This document shows positions 1-9,229 of a DNA stretch of 64,000 nucleotides, piece by piece. The first letter of the stretch is position 1; every line of letters starts with the position of its first letter. Under the pieces are notes generated by a model that searched no databases, was not told where the DNA came from, and worked only from the letters and a program-made list of their open reading frames with translations. The stretch covers positions 1-64,000 of the forward strand of contig MHZT01000046.1 of assembly GCA_001828855.1 (NCBI GenBank), given 5' to 3'. Source of the DNA: Rhodobacterales bacterium RIFCSPHIGHO2_02_FULL_62_130 (lineage in GTDB: Bacteria; Pseudomonadota; Alphaproteobacteria; Rhodobacterales; Rhodobacteraceae). Both the position numbers and the translations under genes were made by a program.

Positions 1-1
1 G

Positions 2-295
2 CTGGTGTCCTCGGTCAACCGCCCGCAACTGCGGATCAACCTTGATCTTTACCACACCCAGATCGGCGAGGGCGATCTGGTGCGCTGGTGCGAAAAATGC
101 CTGCCGTGGATCGGTGAAGTGCAGGTCGCCGACAACCCAGGCCGCTGCGAGCCGGGGACGGGCGAGATCAACTATCACGGCGTGGCAAAGGCGCTGAAGG
201 CGATGGGCTATGCGGGGCCGGTGGGTCTTGAATCCTTCGCCGCGGGCGATGCCGAAGCCGCGCTGACCGCCTTCCGCAACGCATTTACGGTCTGA
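2..295 (+). CDS. hyi: Hydroxypyruvate isomerase family protein, C-terminal part (5' end outside window)
   Basis: This is the last ~97 codons of a TIM-barrel isomerase; the reading frame is open to the window edge, so the true start lies upstream. The segment LDLYHTQIGEGDL followed by GEVQVADNPGRCEPGTGEIN and GYAGPVGLES is the typical C-terminal signature of the hydroxypyruvate isomerase (Hyi/OtnI) branch of the xylose-isomerase-like family. The acidic and histidine residues of these strands bind the catalytic metal and the substrate. Known members interconvert hydroxypyruvate and tartronate semialdehyde, or act on related 2-oxo sugar acids. Upstream neighbours are not visible, so glyoxylate metabolism versus sugar-acid catabolism cannot be decided. 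The family call is secure; the exact substrate is inferred. Confidence 0.8.
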   Translation: MVSSVNRPQLRINLDLYHTQIGEGDLVRWCEKCLPWIGEVQVADNPGRCEPGTGEINYHGVAKALKAMGYAGPVGLESFAAGDAEAALTAFRNAFTV

Positions 296-922
296 CCACT
301 GCGGCGGGAGCCCATGGGGCGACCCGCCGCGTCTACGGCCCCGAGCATTGCCTGACTTTGCGGAAGCCATCTTCCGGCCGACAAGCAAGCCCGCGCATCT
401 TTGCGTGAACGGGCTGGAGATCGTCGTGATCAGGCATGTGATCGGCAGAGTCAGGTGACACCCGCAGTCCTGCCACCATGATGCGCAGGGGGCCGGAACC
501 GGTCAGTGCAGCCACAGACTTCCCGCCTTGCAGGGTGGCTCCGGACCTCTGCGGCGGCTGGTCAAACCGGTCATCCCTCTCTTGCCTTCGCCCAAGCCGA
601 AGCGCGATCTGACATCGACAAGGTTTGTTTTGCCTAGGCCTTTTGCGGCCGAACCGCCGTGGCCAAATTTTCTCCGATATAAACAGCACCATGCCGCCCA
701 CTATGGACTCCCGATGGAAGCGCCGCGGTTTCTTTGCTATCTGGCAGAAAAGGTTGGGGATTTACGATGTGAAGGGCGGGTTTGGAACTTGGAAAGCAAT
801 TCTGGTTAAAGTGTTGATTATGTTTGAACTTCCTCGTGTCGACTCAAGCCTTTTGCGAGATATTGACAGATTCTGCACCTCTGTCCCCAATACCGGCCTG
901 TGGTCGTAAATAGAGTGCCGCA
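296..922. other. Gene-free stretch with lower GC parts
   Basis: Nothing convincing is encoded here. Several open frames overlap on both strands but none shows the strong G/C third-position bias of this genome or a recognisable domain. The stretch around 660-900 is noticeably richer in A/T than its surroundings, which fits decayed or acquired DNA. Confidence 0.5.
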
Positions 923-1234
923 GTGTGCCTTACCGTCGGACGCCCCGTGCCGGAGCAGGGTCCGCAACCGAAAGAAAACGCCTTGGACCTGATCATCGGC
1001 ACCCGCCACTTTACCCCCGACGCCATCACCCGCACCGCGACCGGCATCGAGGCTGTTCTGCACGGTGAGGCGCTGATGTCGCTCCTGAACGCCGCCTTCC
1101 ACGGCGCTGGCACGATCGAGGTGCTGGGCGGCGAGTTGGACCGTCATCTGATGGAAGTGACTGGAATCAGGATGCAGGGGCGTGAAACCCGGGTGACACT
1201 GGCCGCATTGGGGGTATCGCAACGGCTGATGTGA
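923..1234 (+). pseudogene. Possible gene fragment, unknown function
   Basis: An open frame of 103 codons starts with GTG at 923 and ends with TGA at 1232-1234. I do not recognise the product. From about codon 20 onward the third codon positions are almost all G or C, as in real genes of this window, which argues for genuine or formerly genuine coding sequence rather than chance. The readable part contains LDLIIGTRHFTPDAI, then a leucine/alanine-rich helix, then TIEVLGGELDRHLMEVTG. There is no clear ribosome binding site ahead of 923, and the upstream DNA is AT-richer and non-coding, so this could be the 3' remnant of a truncated gene. A short intact gene of unknown function is the alternative. 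Confidence 0.3.
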
Positions 1235-1467
1235 GCGGGGCGATACAGGGTCACCAAGATCTTATACCCTTTCGGAACCGATGCTTTTGCCAAGACAGAC
1301 GCAGGAAAAGATCATGGCCTCCGATCCCGCTTGTGTTCAAATCTGGCGACTATTTTCGGCGCAGAATTATAGTTGACTCTTTTTGTGGGTATTTGTATCC
1401 CACCCCGAGGCAGCCAGACCAACGTCAAGCAACCGGATAAAACCCACGCTTGAACCGAGGTATGACC
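1235..1467. promoter_or_regulatory. Upstream region of the iron receptor gene
   Basis: This 233-base leader precedes the siderophore receptor. Positions 1385-1403 can form an imperfect stem (GTGGG pairing with CCCAC around an AT-rich loop). I looked for a Fur-type box, an Irr (ICE) box and an iron-rhodo (RirA) box and saw no clear match, so the iron regulator cannot be named from the sequence. Confidence 0.3.
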
Positions 1468-3873
1468 ATGGCTGATCCCGTTCGCCCCGCATCTTTGCGG
1501 CAGATTTCCGCATCTCCGCGTTGCCACCCCACATCGAAAGCCGCGCTGTTGTCGGCGGTGCTAAGTGTCAACGTGGCACCGGCGCTGGCGGCGGATACCG
1601 CGATCCTGCTGCCCACGATTGATGTCGAAACCTCGGAGCCGGACGAGGCAATCCTGTTGCGCAAGAAAAAGAAGGCGGCGACCGTTGCGCCTGTGGCGGC
1701 GCAGCCAATCCCGCCATCCCCCGCGCAAGAGGCTGAACCTGTGGCCGGAACCGGCGGCCTGTCGCCCTATGCCGATACGCAGTCCGGCTACCGCGCGGTC
1801 ACTTCGGCCAACAGCCTGCTTGGGCAACCGCTTCTGGACACCGCGCGCACTGTCACCGCTGTTACCGGCGAAGTGCTGGAGGACAAGAACGCCACCTCGA
1901 TCCGCGAACTGGCCCGCACCACGCCGGGGATCACGCTTGGCACGGGCGAGGGCGGCAATGCCTTTGGCGATGTGATGTTCATCCGTGGCTTCAAAGCGTC
2001 AAACGACACCTTCATCGACGGCGTGCGCGATGCCGGTGTGGCCGTGCGCGAAACCTTCATGGCCGAGCAGGTCGAGATCACCAAAGGCCCGTCGGGGTCC
2101 ATCGGCGGGCGCGGCACGACGGGCGGCGCGGTCAATATGGTGACGAAAAAGCCGCAAGACAGCGACTTCACCGAAACCGATACCAGCCTTGGCAGCAATG
2201 GCCTGCAACGGCAGGTGGTAGACTGGAACAAAGTCTGGAACGACCGTTTCAAGACGCGGATCGGGGCGATGGCGCAGGTCGCCGATGTGGCGGGGCGCGA
2301 CGGGGTTTTCGACAACCGCCTTGGCCTGTCCTTTGCCGCCGAGTATCAGGCGACCGAACGGCTGACCGTCAGCCTTGACGCCTATCATCTTGAGATGGAC
2401 CAGATGCCCGACTGGGGCGTGCCGTGGGATGCCACCAATGACGTGCCTTTCACCGATGCCGCCACGGGCCGCCCGACGCTGGACCGCAACACATTCTACG
2501 GTGTGACTGACCGCGATTTCCAGAAAGGCACGCAAGACATCGCCACGCTGGGCCTAAGCTATGATCTGGCTGACGGGGTAGTGCTGACCAATCGCACCCG
2601 CCTTGGCCGCACCGTCAATGACTATGTGCTGACCGCACCCGAACGGCCCGTCACCACCGCCCTTGATCCGGCCGACTGGACCCTGACTGCCTCGCCCAAA
2701 GGCCGCTATCAGGTCAACGGGGTGCTGGCGAACCAGACCGAACTGTCCTTCGCACCAAAGATTGGCGGCGTGACGCACAAGATCGTCGTCGGGCTGGACA
2801 TCGCCCGCGAAGAGATCACCCAGCAGGGCTATACGGGTCTGGATTCCGAAAACGGCGGAGGATCGGCGACCAATGTGCTGACCGGCTGTTCCGTGACCAT
2901 CTACAACCCCGACACCAGCGGTTGCTGGGATGCCGCCGACAGCCTTGTGCGCGGATCGGTCATTGCCACAGACGTGACCACGCGCAGCCTTTATGCCGCC
3001 GACACGATCGAGCTTTCCCCCGCATGGATCGCCAATCTGGGCCTGCGGATTGATGACTATACCATCACACGCAGCGGGGTCAGCAATGCAAGCGTGCCTT
3101 ACAGCTATGCCCGCGCCGACACGATGGTGAACGGCAATCTCGGCCTGACGTGGAAACCCGCCGATAATGGCGCGGTCTATCTGGCCTATGCCACCTCGTC
3201 CAACCCGATGGGGCAAGAACTGGATGCGGGGGGCGGCGATTATGCGGGGCTTGACGCCGCAGGGCAGTTGCTTGCACCCGAGCAGAACACCAGCCTTGAA
3301 CTTGGCACCAAATGGCAGCTTGGCGGGGCCTTGCTGACAGCGGCGCTGTTCGAGACCACCAAGGACCACGCCCGCGAAACTGTGGGAACCGGCCCGACAG
3401 CCGTGACCACCGACACCGGCAAATACCGCGTGCGCGGAGTTGAACTGGGTATCTCGGGCAATCTGACTGACCGGCTTTCGCTGTCCGGCGGGGCCACGGT
3501 GATGCAGTCCGAGATTCTGGAAAGCGGCAATGCCGCCAATATCGGCGCCGCCTTTGCCAATATCGCGCATGACCAGTTCAACCTTCTGGCCAAATATCAG
3601 GTCAGTGACCGGCTGAGTATCGGCGGTCAGGCAACCTGGCGGGGCGAGATTCTGGGCGGCACCTTTGCCGCAACCAATGGCAATGTCTTGCCATCCTATT
3701 GGCGGCTGGATGCCATGGCGGAATATGAGTTGACCGAAACCGCCGTGCTGTCGATGCGCGTCGATAACCTGACCGACGCCACCTATTACGACGCCTTCTA
3801 CCGCTCTGGCACGCCGTTTGTCTACATCGCGCCCGGCCGGTCGGCCTCAATCTCGGTGAAGATGAAGTTCTGA
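1468..3873 (+). CDS. TonB-dependent siderophore receptor
   Basis: An outer-membrane, energy-dependent siderophore receptor of 801 residues. The start at ATG 1468 is preferred because GAGG lies eight bases upstream; ATG 1462 and TTG 1450 are in frame but poorly spaced. A signal peptide ends at about residue 36 (APALA). A probable TonB box (LPTIDV) follows, then an unusual lysine-rich RKKKKA and proline/alanine linker. The plug domain is clear: [43 protein letters not shown] and [12 protein letters not shown] 22-strand barrel with many aromatic turns follows, and the protein ends in Lys-Phe, as the BAM complex expects. The adjacent PiuC-type gene is a recurrent partner of catecholate receptors such as Fiu/PiuA, so a catecholate or hydrolysed siderophore is the likely ligand. 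exbB, exbD and tonB follow directly. Confidence 0.93.
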   Translation: MADPVRPASLRQISASPRCHPTSKAALLSAVLSVNVAPALAADTAILLPTIDVETSEPDEAILLRKKKKAATVAPVAAQPIPPSPAQEAEPVAGTGGLSPYADTQSGYRAVTSANSLLGQPLLDTARTVTAVTGEVLEDKNATSIRELARTTPGITLGTGEGGNAFGDVMFIRGFKASNDTFIDGVRDAGVAVRETFMAEQVEITKGPSGSIGGRGTTGGAVNMVTKKPQDSDFTETDTSLGSNGLQRQVVDWNKVWNDRFKTRIGAMAQVADVAGRDGVFDNRLGLSFAAEYQATERLTVSLDAYHLEMDQMPDWGVPWDATNDVPFTDAATGRPTLDRNTFYGVTDRDFQKGTQDIATLGLSYDLADGVVLTNRTRLGRTVNDYVLTAPERPVTTALDPADWTLTASPKGRYQVNGVLANQTELSFAPKIGGVTHKIVVGLDIAREEITQQGYTGLDSENGGGSATNVLTGCSVTIYNPDTSGCWDAADSLVRGSVIATDVTTRSLYAADTIELSPAWIANLGLRIDDYTITRSGVSNASVPYSYARADTMVNGNLGLTWKPADNGAVYLAYATSSNPMGQELDAGGGDYAGLDAAGQLLAPEQNTSLELGTKWQLGGALLTAALFETTKDHARETVGTGPTAVTTDTGKYRVRGVELGISGNLTDRLSLSGGATVMQSEILESGNAANIGAAFANIAHDQFNLLAKYQVSDRLSIGGQATWRGEILGGTFAATNGNVLPSYWRLDAMAEYELTETAVLSMRVDNLTDATYYDAFYRSGTPFVYIAPGRSASISVKMKF

Positions 3874-3879
3874 TCTGGC

Positions 3880-3899
3880 GGGGCAGCCAAGGTTGCCCC
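3880..3899 (+). terminator. Intercistronic hairpin after the receptor gene
   Basis: A 9-base inverted repeat (GGGGCAGCC / GGTTGCCCC, one G-U pair) separated by two bases sits seven bases after the receptor stop codon. It has no U-tract. It is therefore more likely an attenuating or mRNA-stabilising stem that sets receptor levels above those of the downstream genes than a full terminator. Confidence 0.45.
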
Positions 3900-3925
3900 C
3901 CGCACCCTTTGCAAAAGGAAATCCC

Positions 3926-4609
3926 ATGTTGCTTTGTATTCCCGACATTCTGTCGCCTGACGAGGTGGCCGCCTTTCGCGCCACGCTTGATGCTGCCGAC
4001 TGGCAGGATGGCCGGATGACCACAGGCCCGCAATCGGCCGAGACCAAACGCAACGCGCAAATCCCGCTGGACAGCCCCGCCTTGCCCGATCTGCAACGCC
4101 ACCTTGTCCGCGCGCTGACCCGCAATCCGCTGTGGGTTTCGGCGGCCCTGCCTGCAAAGATCCTGCCGCCGATGTTCAACAGCTACACGGGCGGGCAGAC
4201 ATTCGGCATCCATGTCGACAACGCCATCCGCCCGATCCCCGGTGAAGGGCGGCAGATGCGGACGGATGTCAGTTGCACCGTTTTCCTGTCAGATCCCGAC
4301 GACTATGATGGTGGCGAATTGATCGTCGAGGGCCATTACGGCGCGCAAGCGGTCAAGCTGCCTGCGGGGCATTGCGTGCTGTATCCCGCAACCTCGCTGC
4401 ATCAGGTCACGCCGGTCACGCGCGGGGCGCGGGTGGCCTCGTTCTTCTGGGTGCAGTCGATGGTGCGCGACGACGCGCGGCGCGAGATGCTGTTCGATCT
4501 GGATCAAAGCATCCAAAGCCTCTCTGCCCGACTGGGTCTGAACGACTCCGAAGCCGTGCGCCTGACCGGCATTTACCACAACCTGATCCGCCAATGGGCC
4601 GAGTGCTGA
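3926..4609 (+). CDS. piuC: PiuC/YbiX-type Fe(II)/2-oxoglutarate-dependent dioxygenase (PKHD-type hydroxylase)
   Basis: A cytoplasmic 227-residue Fe(II)/2-oxoglutarate dioxygenase. The start at ATG 3926 has AAAAGGAA seven bases upstream. The iron triad is visible as HVD within [10 protein letters not shown] and the later His in [20 protein letters not shown] supplies the arginine that binds 2-oxoglutarate. Length matches the YbiX/PiuC family (about 226). The family is consistently linked to TonB-dependent catecholate receptors and is thought to act in siderophore handling or iron adaptation, but its substrate is not established. Only a short gap with a hairpin separates it from the receptor gene, and exbB starts two bases after its stop, so it is the second gene of one operon. 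Confidence 0.9.
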   Translation: MLLCIPDILSPDEVAAFRATLDAADWQDGRMTTGPQSAETKRNAQIPLDSPALPDLQRHLVRALTRNPLWVSAALPAKILPPMFNSYTGGQTFGIHVDNAIRPIPGEGRQMRTDVSCTVFLSDPDDYDGGELIVEGHYGAQAVKLPAGHCVLYPATSLHQVTPVTRGARVASFFWVQSMVRDDARREMLFDLDQSIQSLSARLGLNDSEAVRLTGIYHNLIRQWAEC

Positions 4610-4611
4610 AC

Positions 4612-5451
4612 ATGAAGAAATCTGTCGCTGCGGCCTTCGCCGTCCTTCCGCTGCCTGCCTATGCCGCCGATGTTGCCGCCACGAATGACCGGTTGATCGG
4701 CTGGACGCAAACCCTGTTCGGTGAAGGGCTTGCCGGACGTTTGCGCGCGGCGGCGGCCAGCGAAACCCTGTCACCGCTGGCGATGTTCATGGATGCCGAC
4801 TGGGTGGTAAAGACGGTGATGCTGGGGCTTGGTCTGGCCTCGGTGCTGGCTTGGGCAATCTGGGCGGGCAAGGTCGTGCAGATGGCCCGCGCAGGCCGCC
4901 GGATAGCCCGCGGCTATCGCACCTTGCACAGTGCCGCCGCCCTTGATGCCGCCCCCGCCACGCAAGCCCCCTTGGCCCAGATGATTGCCGCCGCACGGTC
5001 GGAACGCGATGCCTCGGTCGGGCTGCCGGATGCTGGCATCAAGGAACGGGTGGCCAACGAAGTGCAGCGGATCGAAGCCGGTGCGGCGCGGGCAGCGCAA
5101 TCGGGCGTCACCATCCTTGGCAGCATCGGGGCCACAGCCCCCTTCATCGGGCTGTTCGGCACGGTCTGGGGCATCATGAACAGCTTTATCGGCATTGCCG
5201 AAACCGGCACCACCAACCTGTCGGTCGTGGCCCCCGGCATTGCCGAGGCACTGCTGGCCACCGCCATCGGTCTGGTCGCGGCCATTCCTGCCGTGCTGCT
5301 TTACAACCATCTGACCCGCCTGATTTCTGCCCATCGCGCCCGTCTGGCCGATGCTGCCGCGCTGGTCGAGCGCACCTTGTCACGCGATCTGGACCGGCGG
5401 GCCAGTCTGCCCGAGCTTGGCCCCGCGCGTCTGCGTATCGTGGCGGAATAA
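4612..5451 (+). CDS. exbB: TonB-system proton channel subunit ExbB
   Basis: ExbB, the inner-membrane proton channel that powers TonB (279 residues). The start at ATG 4612 (MKKSVAAAFAVLPLPAYA) begins a cleavable signal-like sequence, as in the long ExbB class. The first core membrane helix is around residues 62-85 (VVKTVMLGLGLASVLAWAIW). A long cytoplasmic loop follows, and then the conserved MotA/TolQ/ExbB helix pair: SGVTILGSIGATAPFIGLFGTVWGIM and LLATAIGLVAAIPAVLLYN. The stop is followed by exbD three bases later. The module tonB-exbB-exbD next to a receptor indicates a dedicated energy unit rather than the Tol-Pal homologue TolQ, which would sit with tolR, tolA and tolB. Confidence 0.94.
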   Translation: MKKSVAAAFAVLPLPAYAADVAATNDRLIGWTQTLFGEGLAGRLRAAAASETLSPLAMFMDADWVVKTVMLGLGLASVLAWAIWAGKVVQMARAGRRIARGYRTLHSAAALDAAPATQAPLAQMIAAARSERDASVGLPDAGIKERVANEVQRIEAGAARAAQSGVTILGSIGATAPFIGLFGTVWGIMNSFIGIAETGTTNLSVVAPGIAEALLATAIGLVAAIPAVLLYNHLTRLISAHRARLADAAALVERTLSRDLDRRASLPELGPARLRIVAE

Positions 5452-5454
5452 CCC

Positions 5455-5886
5455 ATGGCGATCCGTCTTTCCGACAGCGACGATCTTGCCGCCAATGCCG
5501 AGATCAACATCACCCCCTTCATCGACGTGATGCTGGTGCTGCTGATCATCTTCATGGTGGCGGCCCCGCTTTCGACGGTGGATGTGACGGTGGAACTGCC
5601 CGTCGCCACCGCCAAACCCGCCCCGCGCCCCGCCGAGCCGGTCTTTGTCACCCTGCATGCCGACCTGTCGCTTTCGGTGGGAGATCGCAGCCTGACCCTT
5701 GCCGAACTGCCAAGCGAGTTGGAAATCGCCACGGGGATGAAGCGCGACACCCGACTTTATATCTCGGCTGACCGCTCGGTGCCTTATGGCGAGGTGATGG
5801 CGGTGATGAACCGGATGCGCGGCACCGGTTATCTCAAGATCGGGCTGGTCGGTCTGGAGGAAACCACCGAAGGCGCAACCCCATGA
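5455..5886 (+). CDS. exbD: TonB-system subunit ExbD
   Basis: ExbD, 143 residues, forms the proton-conducting complex with ExbB. It has a short cytoplasmic N-terminus, then EINITPFIDVMLVLLIIFMV, in which the membrane-embedded Asp is the essential protonatable residue. The periplasmic domain ends with DRSVPYGEVMAVMNRMRGTGYLKIGLV, typical of the ExbD/TolR family. Its stop codon overlaps the tonB start (ATGA at 5883-5886), which implies translational coupling. Confidence 0.94.
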   Translation: MAIRLSDSDDLAANAEINITPFIDVMLVLLIIFMVAAPLSTVDVTVELPVATAKPAPRPAEPVFVTLHADLSLSVGDRSLTLAELPSELEIATGMKRDTRLYISADRSVPYGEVMAVMNRMRGTGYLKIGLVGLEETTEGATP

Positions 5887-6695
5887 GCCTGACCTATCCC
5901 CAAGGTAAGGCGGGCGGGCTTTGGCTGGGCGTGGTGGTCAGCCTTGGCCTGCACGGGGCCGTTGCAGCCACCGCCTTGCAGATGCCCCCGCCCGCCTCGC
6001 AAGAGGCCGCCGGCCTGAAAGGGCGCGAGTTGATCGACCTTGCCGAGGTCGACATGCTGATGGCCGCGCCTGAAACAGACCTTGCCGAAGGGGCGGTGGC
6101 GGCGGAGTCCAAGGCTGTCATTGACAGCCCCGAAGTGACCGAACTTGCCCGCGCCTCTACCGATCCGCTGCTGGCGCAGATCCCGTATCAGGTCGATGAC
6201 CCCGAGTTGCAGTTCCGCATCGCCAACCCCGACCAGAAGGTAGACAGCACCAAGGACGCCAGCGAAACTCCGACCGAAGTCAAAGAAGAACCGAAAGACC
6301 ACAGCGCCCCCGACAGCACCGCCGCCGCGCCCGAGGCTTCGGCAGGTCAAGACGCCGCAAGCCAAAGTGCCCAGACCGAAACCGGCCTGTCGGACGAAGA
6401 CAGCGCCAAGATCACCGCATGGCAAAAAGAGCTTGTGCTGACCTTGGCCAAGGCTAAGACCTATCCCAAAGCCGCCCGCAAGGCCCGCGCGGAAGGCGAG
6501 GTTGTGGTGGCCTTTGCGCTGGATGGCTATGGGCGCGTCGTGTCGCGCAGCGTCACCCGATCCTCGGGATACCCTGCGCTGGATGCGGCGGCCTTGCAGG
6601 TGATCGACGGCTTTGACCGCCTGCCTGCGCCGCCTGCTACGATGGGGGCGGGGCCGTTCGATCTGTCAATCCCGTTCAACTACCGGTTCAAATAG
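5883..6695 (+). CDS. tonB: Energy transducer TonB
   Basis: TonB, 270 residues, anchored in the inner membrane and spanning the periplasm. A membrane helix lies at about residues 11-33 (LWLGVVVSLGLHGAVAATAL), including the conserved Ser/His side of the TonB anchor. The linker is rich in Pro, Glu, Lys, Asp and Ala rather than the usual Pro-Lys/Pro-Glu repeats. The C-terminal domain is canonical: TYPKAARKARAEGEVVVAFALDGYG, then SSGYPALDAAALQVI and the final FNYRFK. It couples the proton-motive force gathered by ExbBD to the receptor encoded at the head of the operon. Confidence 0.92.
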   Translation: MSLTYPQGKAGGLWLGVVVSLGLHGAVAATALQMPPPASQEAAGLKGRELIDLAEVDMLMAAPETDLAEGAVAAESKAVIDSPEVTELARASTDPLLAQIPYQVDDPELQFRIANPDQKVDSTKDASETPTEVKEEPKDHSAPDSTAAAPEASAGQDAASQSAQTETGLSDEDSAKITAWQKELVLTLAKAKTYPKAARKARAEGEVVVAFALDGYGRVVSRSVTRSSGYPALDAAALQVIDGFDRLPAPPATMGAGPFDLSIPFNYRFK

Positions 6696-6974
6696 CGGTC
6701 GTGCCGGCCAATGACCTCATGGCGAGCTTGCCTTGGTGGCTCTATCGGCGCTGCTGGATATTTGGGGCAAGCAGGCTGTCACGGCTTGGCGCCGCCGCAA
6801 GCGCAGGATGAAAACATCCTCTGCCGTATTCCCGCCAATTTGCGAAATGCGCCGTTCTCGCAACGCCAGCGCCGGCCGGATGGCCACCGATGCGCTGTGC
6901 GATGCGTCAGCTCATAGGGTTTTGAAAATGGGCGCTTTTGCGGGGGCGCCGTTTCCAATCGGCTTTCGCTTTGA
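6696..6974. other. Convergent spacer, no gene seen
   Basis: 279 bases between tonB and the convergent lipoprotein gene. Open frames here lack third-position bias and recognisable content, and no strong terminator hairpin is evident. Confidence 0.5.
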
Positions 6975-7424
6975 TCAGAACAGCAGTTTATAGGTGTTCC
7001 CGCGTGTGTCGGTCGCGGTGCCAGTGCCGCTGGTGGTGCTGGAGCCCATGACGAACTGTCCCTGCACGCGGGTTCCGTCTTTGCATACGGCGTAAATCTC
7101 GCCCGAATTGATGCCGCCCACAGTCTCGATGCTATTGCCGACATTGCCACCCGGGCCACCGCGCAGCGTCAGCGACAGGCCGCGCGATTTCGAGATCACT
7201 TTCGGCGCAAGCGCCGACCATGTGCCTTTGCACTTCGTCCGGTCCGGCAGCTTGAAGGTCAGCGCGCCCGAGGTTTCTTCGGTGGTTTCGGCCTTGGCAT
7301 GGATCACCGGAGGCGGAGTTTCGGCGGCGAAGGGGCCGGTCGTGGGATAAAGCTGCATGTCGGCGGTCGAGCCACAGGCTGTCAGGGCCAACAGGGCAGT
7401 CAAACCAAGGGCGCGCAACGACAT
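6975..7424 (-). CDS. Small secreted lipoprotein of unknown function
   Basis: A 149-residue protein with a clear lipoprotein signal peptide: positively charged start, hydrophobic core (ALGLTALLALTA) and lipobox LTAC at about residues 14-17, so Cys17 would be lipidated. The mature part contains TKCKGTWSALAPK and a glycine-rich middle. No family is recognised with certainty. A monocistronic layout is likely, because a tRNA on the same strand lies beyond its 5' side and tonB converges on it. Confidence 0.8.
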   Translation of the reverse strand: MSLRALGLTALLALTACGSTADMQLYPTTGPFAAETPPPVIHAKAETTEETSGALTFKLPDRTKCKGTWSALAPKVISKSRGLSLTLRGGPGGNVGNSIETVGGINSGEIYAVCKDGTRVQGQFVMGSSTTSGTGTATDTRGNTYKLLF

Positions 7425-7789
7425 GGGCTTTCCTTTCGGGCAGGGGAGTGGTCGGGCTTCTTCCCGTTTTCCCGATCAGCACCCCCATGCCCCGCACGGT
7501 CGCAGGCAAGACATGGACGACAAAAGACCGGAACTGCGGAGTCGAAGCTGTTGGGGGTCTCGTATCAGAAAGCCGTCCCCAAAGGCAAGGCAAGGCCACG
7601 AACGGCACGCGCCTTGAAGGCTGTCATCCAATGACAGATGGGCGCAAAACCGCCACTCTCAACCCAAGATAACCACTCTTTGCTTTGCGCCCTTGCAGCG
7701 CAGCGCATTGAAAACGCAATAAATCCGCGCACAGGATCAACCTGCCCGAAGGCAAGTGGTCTGCTGCGCGCCGAAGGTTTCAGGGTAGT
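7425..7789. other. Spacer between lipoprotein gene and tRNA-Gln
   Basis: 365 bases without a convincing gene. It must contain the promoter of the lipoprotein gene (minus strand) and the 3' processing and termination region of the tRNA. Overlapping frames on the plus strand have no coding bias. Confidence 0.45.
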
Positions 7790-7864
7790 TGGCTGGGGCG
7801 CTAGGATTCGAACCTAGGTATGTCGGTACCAAAAACCGATGCCTTACCGCTTGGCGACGCCCCA
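7790..7864 (-). tRNA. tRNA-Gln (anticodon TTG)
   Basis: The reverse complement folds as a complete 75-base tRNA. The acceptor arm TGGGGCG pairs with CGCCCCA, the discriminator base is G, and CCA is encoded. The D-arm contains GCCAAGCGGTAAGGC. The anticodon stem TCGGT/ACCGA encloses the loop TTTTGGT, giving anticodon TTG (reads CAA and CAG). The T-arm has GGTTCGAATCC. It closely resembles E. coli tRNA-Gln in length and arm sequences. Confidence 0.97.
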
Positions 7865-7874
7865 ACTGCGGCGG

Positions 7875-7903
7875 TATTTAGCGAAGGGTTTCGGGGGGTG
7901 CAA
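7875..7903 (-). promoter_or_regulatory. Sigma70-type promoter of tRNA-Gln
   Basis: On the minus strand a -35 element TTGCAC (7898-7903) and a -10 element TAAATA (7875-7880) are separated by exactly 17 bases. The tRNA 5' end begins ten bases after the -10 element, as expected for a tRNA promoter. Confidence 0.7.
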
Positions 7904-7967
7904 GGGGGTTTTCGCGAAAATCTTCATACGGTTGTCAGGCGGGCCTGCGCCGCGCTATGGAAGGGGT

Positions 7968-9146
7968 ATGGAACAGGTAGATGTCGTTATTCTAGGGGCC
8001 GGAGCGGCCGGAATGTTTGCCGCGATCGAGGCGGGGCGGCGCGGGCGGCGGGTGCTGGTCATCGATCACGCCAAGGCTGCGGGCGAAAAGATTCGGATCT
8101 CGGGCGGGGGGCGGTGCAATTTCACCAACCTTGGAATCGCGCCGGATCGATTCCTGTCGCAGAACCCGCGCTTTGCCTTGTCGGCGCTCAAGCGGTTCAC
8201 GCAATGGGATTTCATCGCGCGGATGGATGCGGCGGGGATCGGCTGGCACGAAAAGACGCTGGGGCAGTTGTTCTGTGACGGCTCGGCAAGGGCTGTGGTC
8301 GATATGCTGCTGCGCGATATGGAGCGGGCGGGGGTTACGCTGTGGCTGGGCTGTGCGCTGGGAGCGGTGCGGCGCTTGGGTGCGGGGTTCGAGGTGGAGA
8401 CCGCGCGGGGTCCGGTGCGGGCCGAGTCCGTGGTGGTGGCGACGGGGGGCAAGTCGATCCCGAAGATGGGGGCGACGGGATTTGGCTATCAGGTGGCGGA
8501 AAGCTTTGGTCTGCCCTTGGTCGAGACGCGGCCCGGTCTGGTGCCGCTGACCTTTGCGGCGCAGGAGTTGGAGTGGATGGTGCCGCTGGCGGGGGTGGCG
8601 CTGCAGGCGCGGGTGTCTTGCGGGCGGGTTGGCTTTGACGAGGCGGTGCTGTTCACCCATCGCGGGCTGTCGGGTCCGGCGGTGTTGCAGATTTCCAGCT
8701 ATTGGCGCGAGGGTGATGCGATCGGGCTGGATCTGGCGGCGGGGCGGGACGTGGGGGCGGTGTTGCGGGGCGCGAAGAAAGAGCAGGGGCGGGCCATGCT
8801 GCGGACCGCGCTGGGGCGGATCGTGCCGGACAAGCTGGCGCGGCATCTGGAGGCGGTGTCGGGGATCACATCCACCTTGGCCGAGATTTCGGGAGCCGAG
8901 CTGGACCGGGTGGCGGGGCTGCTGCGGGATTGGCGGCTGATGCCGGTGGGGTCCGAGGGCTATCGCACGGCCGAGGTGACGCTGGGGGGGGTGGACACCG
9001 GCGCGCTGGACGGGCGGACCATGATGGCGCGCGGGGTGGAGGGGCTTTATTTCGTGGGTGAGGTGGTGGATGTGACCGGCTGGCTGGGGGGGTATAATTT
9101 CCAGTGGGCGTGGTCTTCGGGCTGGGCTGCGGGGCAGGTGGCGTGA
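7968..9146 (+). CDS. BaiN/HI0933-type NAD(P)/FAD-dependent oxidoreductase
   Basis: A 392-residue flavoprotein of the HI0933/YhiN/BaiN family. The frame is open further upstream, but that part runs through the tRNA-Gln gene on the other strand, so ATG 7968 is chosen. The N-terminal Rossmann motif is VVILGAGAAGMFAAIEAG, followed by the family signature KIRISGGGRCNFTN. GKSIPKMGATGFGY and the C-terminal FAD-binding segment GLYFVGEVVDVTGWLGGYNFQWAW complete the picture. BaiN reduces bile-acid intermediates in gut clostridia, but most family members, this one included, have no known substrate. It appears to be transcribed alone and ends near a copy of the dispersed repeat. Confidence 0.85.
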   Translation: MEQVDVVILGAGAAGMFAAIEAGRRGRRVLVIDHAKAAGEKIRISGGGRCNFTNLGIAPDRFLSQNPRFALSALKRFTQWDFIARMDAAGIGWHEKTLGQLFCDGSARAVVDMLLRDMERAGVTLWLGCALGAVRRLGAGFEVETARGPVRAESVVVATGGKSIPKMGATGFGYQVAESFGLPLVETRPGLVPLTFAAQELEWMVPLAGVALQARVSCGRVGFDEAVLFTHRGLSGPAVLQISSYWREGDAIGLDLAAGRDVGAVLRGAKKEQGRAMLRTALGRIVPDKLARHLEAVSGITSTLAEISGAELDRVAGLLRDWRLMPVGSEGYRTAEVTLGGVDTGALDGRTMMARGVEGLYFVGEVVDVTGWLGGYNFQWAWSSGWAAGQVA

Positions 9147-9229
9147 CGGTCCCGACTCGGGACCATTTTTTATCATTATATTACAGTGTGATATGGTGTG
9201 GCGTTAGGTGTTTTTTAACCTTTCGCGCA

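Noticed and set aside
818-1222. Minus-strand open frame opposite the possible relic
   Set aside because: Poor coding bias; the plus-strand frame has the expected codon pattern.
1235-1467. Fur, Irr or RirA box ahead of the siderophore receptor
   Set aside because: No stretch resembles any of these consensus sites closely enough to report.
6733-6993. Plus-strand open frame after tonB
   Set aside because: No G/C third-position bias, no ribosome binding site, and it overlaps the convergent lipoprotein gene.
7839-7967. Upstream extension of the BaiN-type flavoprotein
   Set aside because: The extension would begin inside the tRNA-Gln gene, and the Rossmann motif starts immediately after the internal ATG at 7968.
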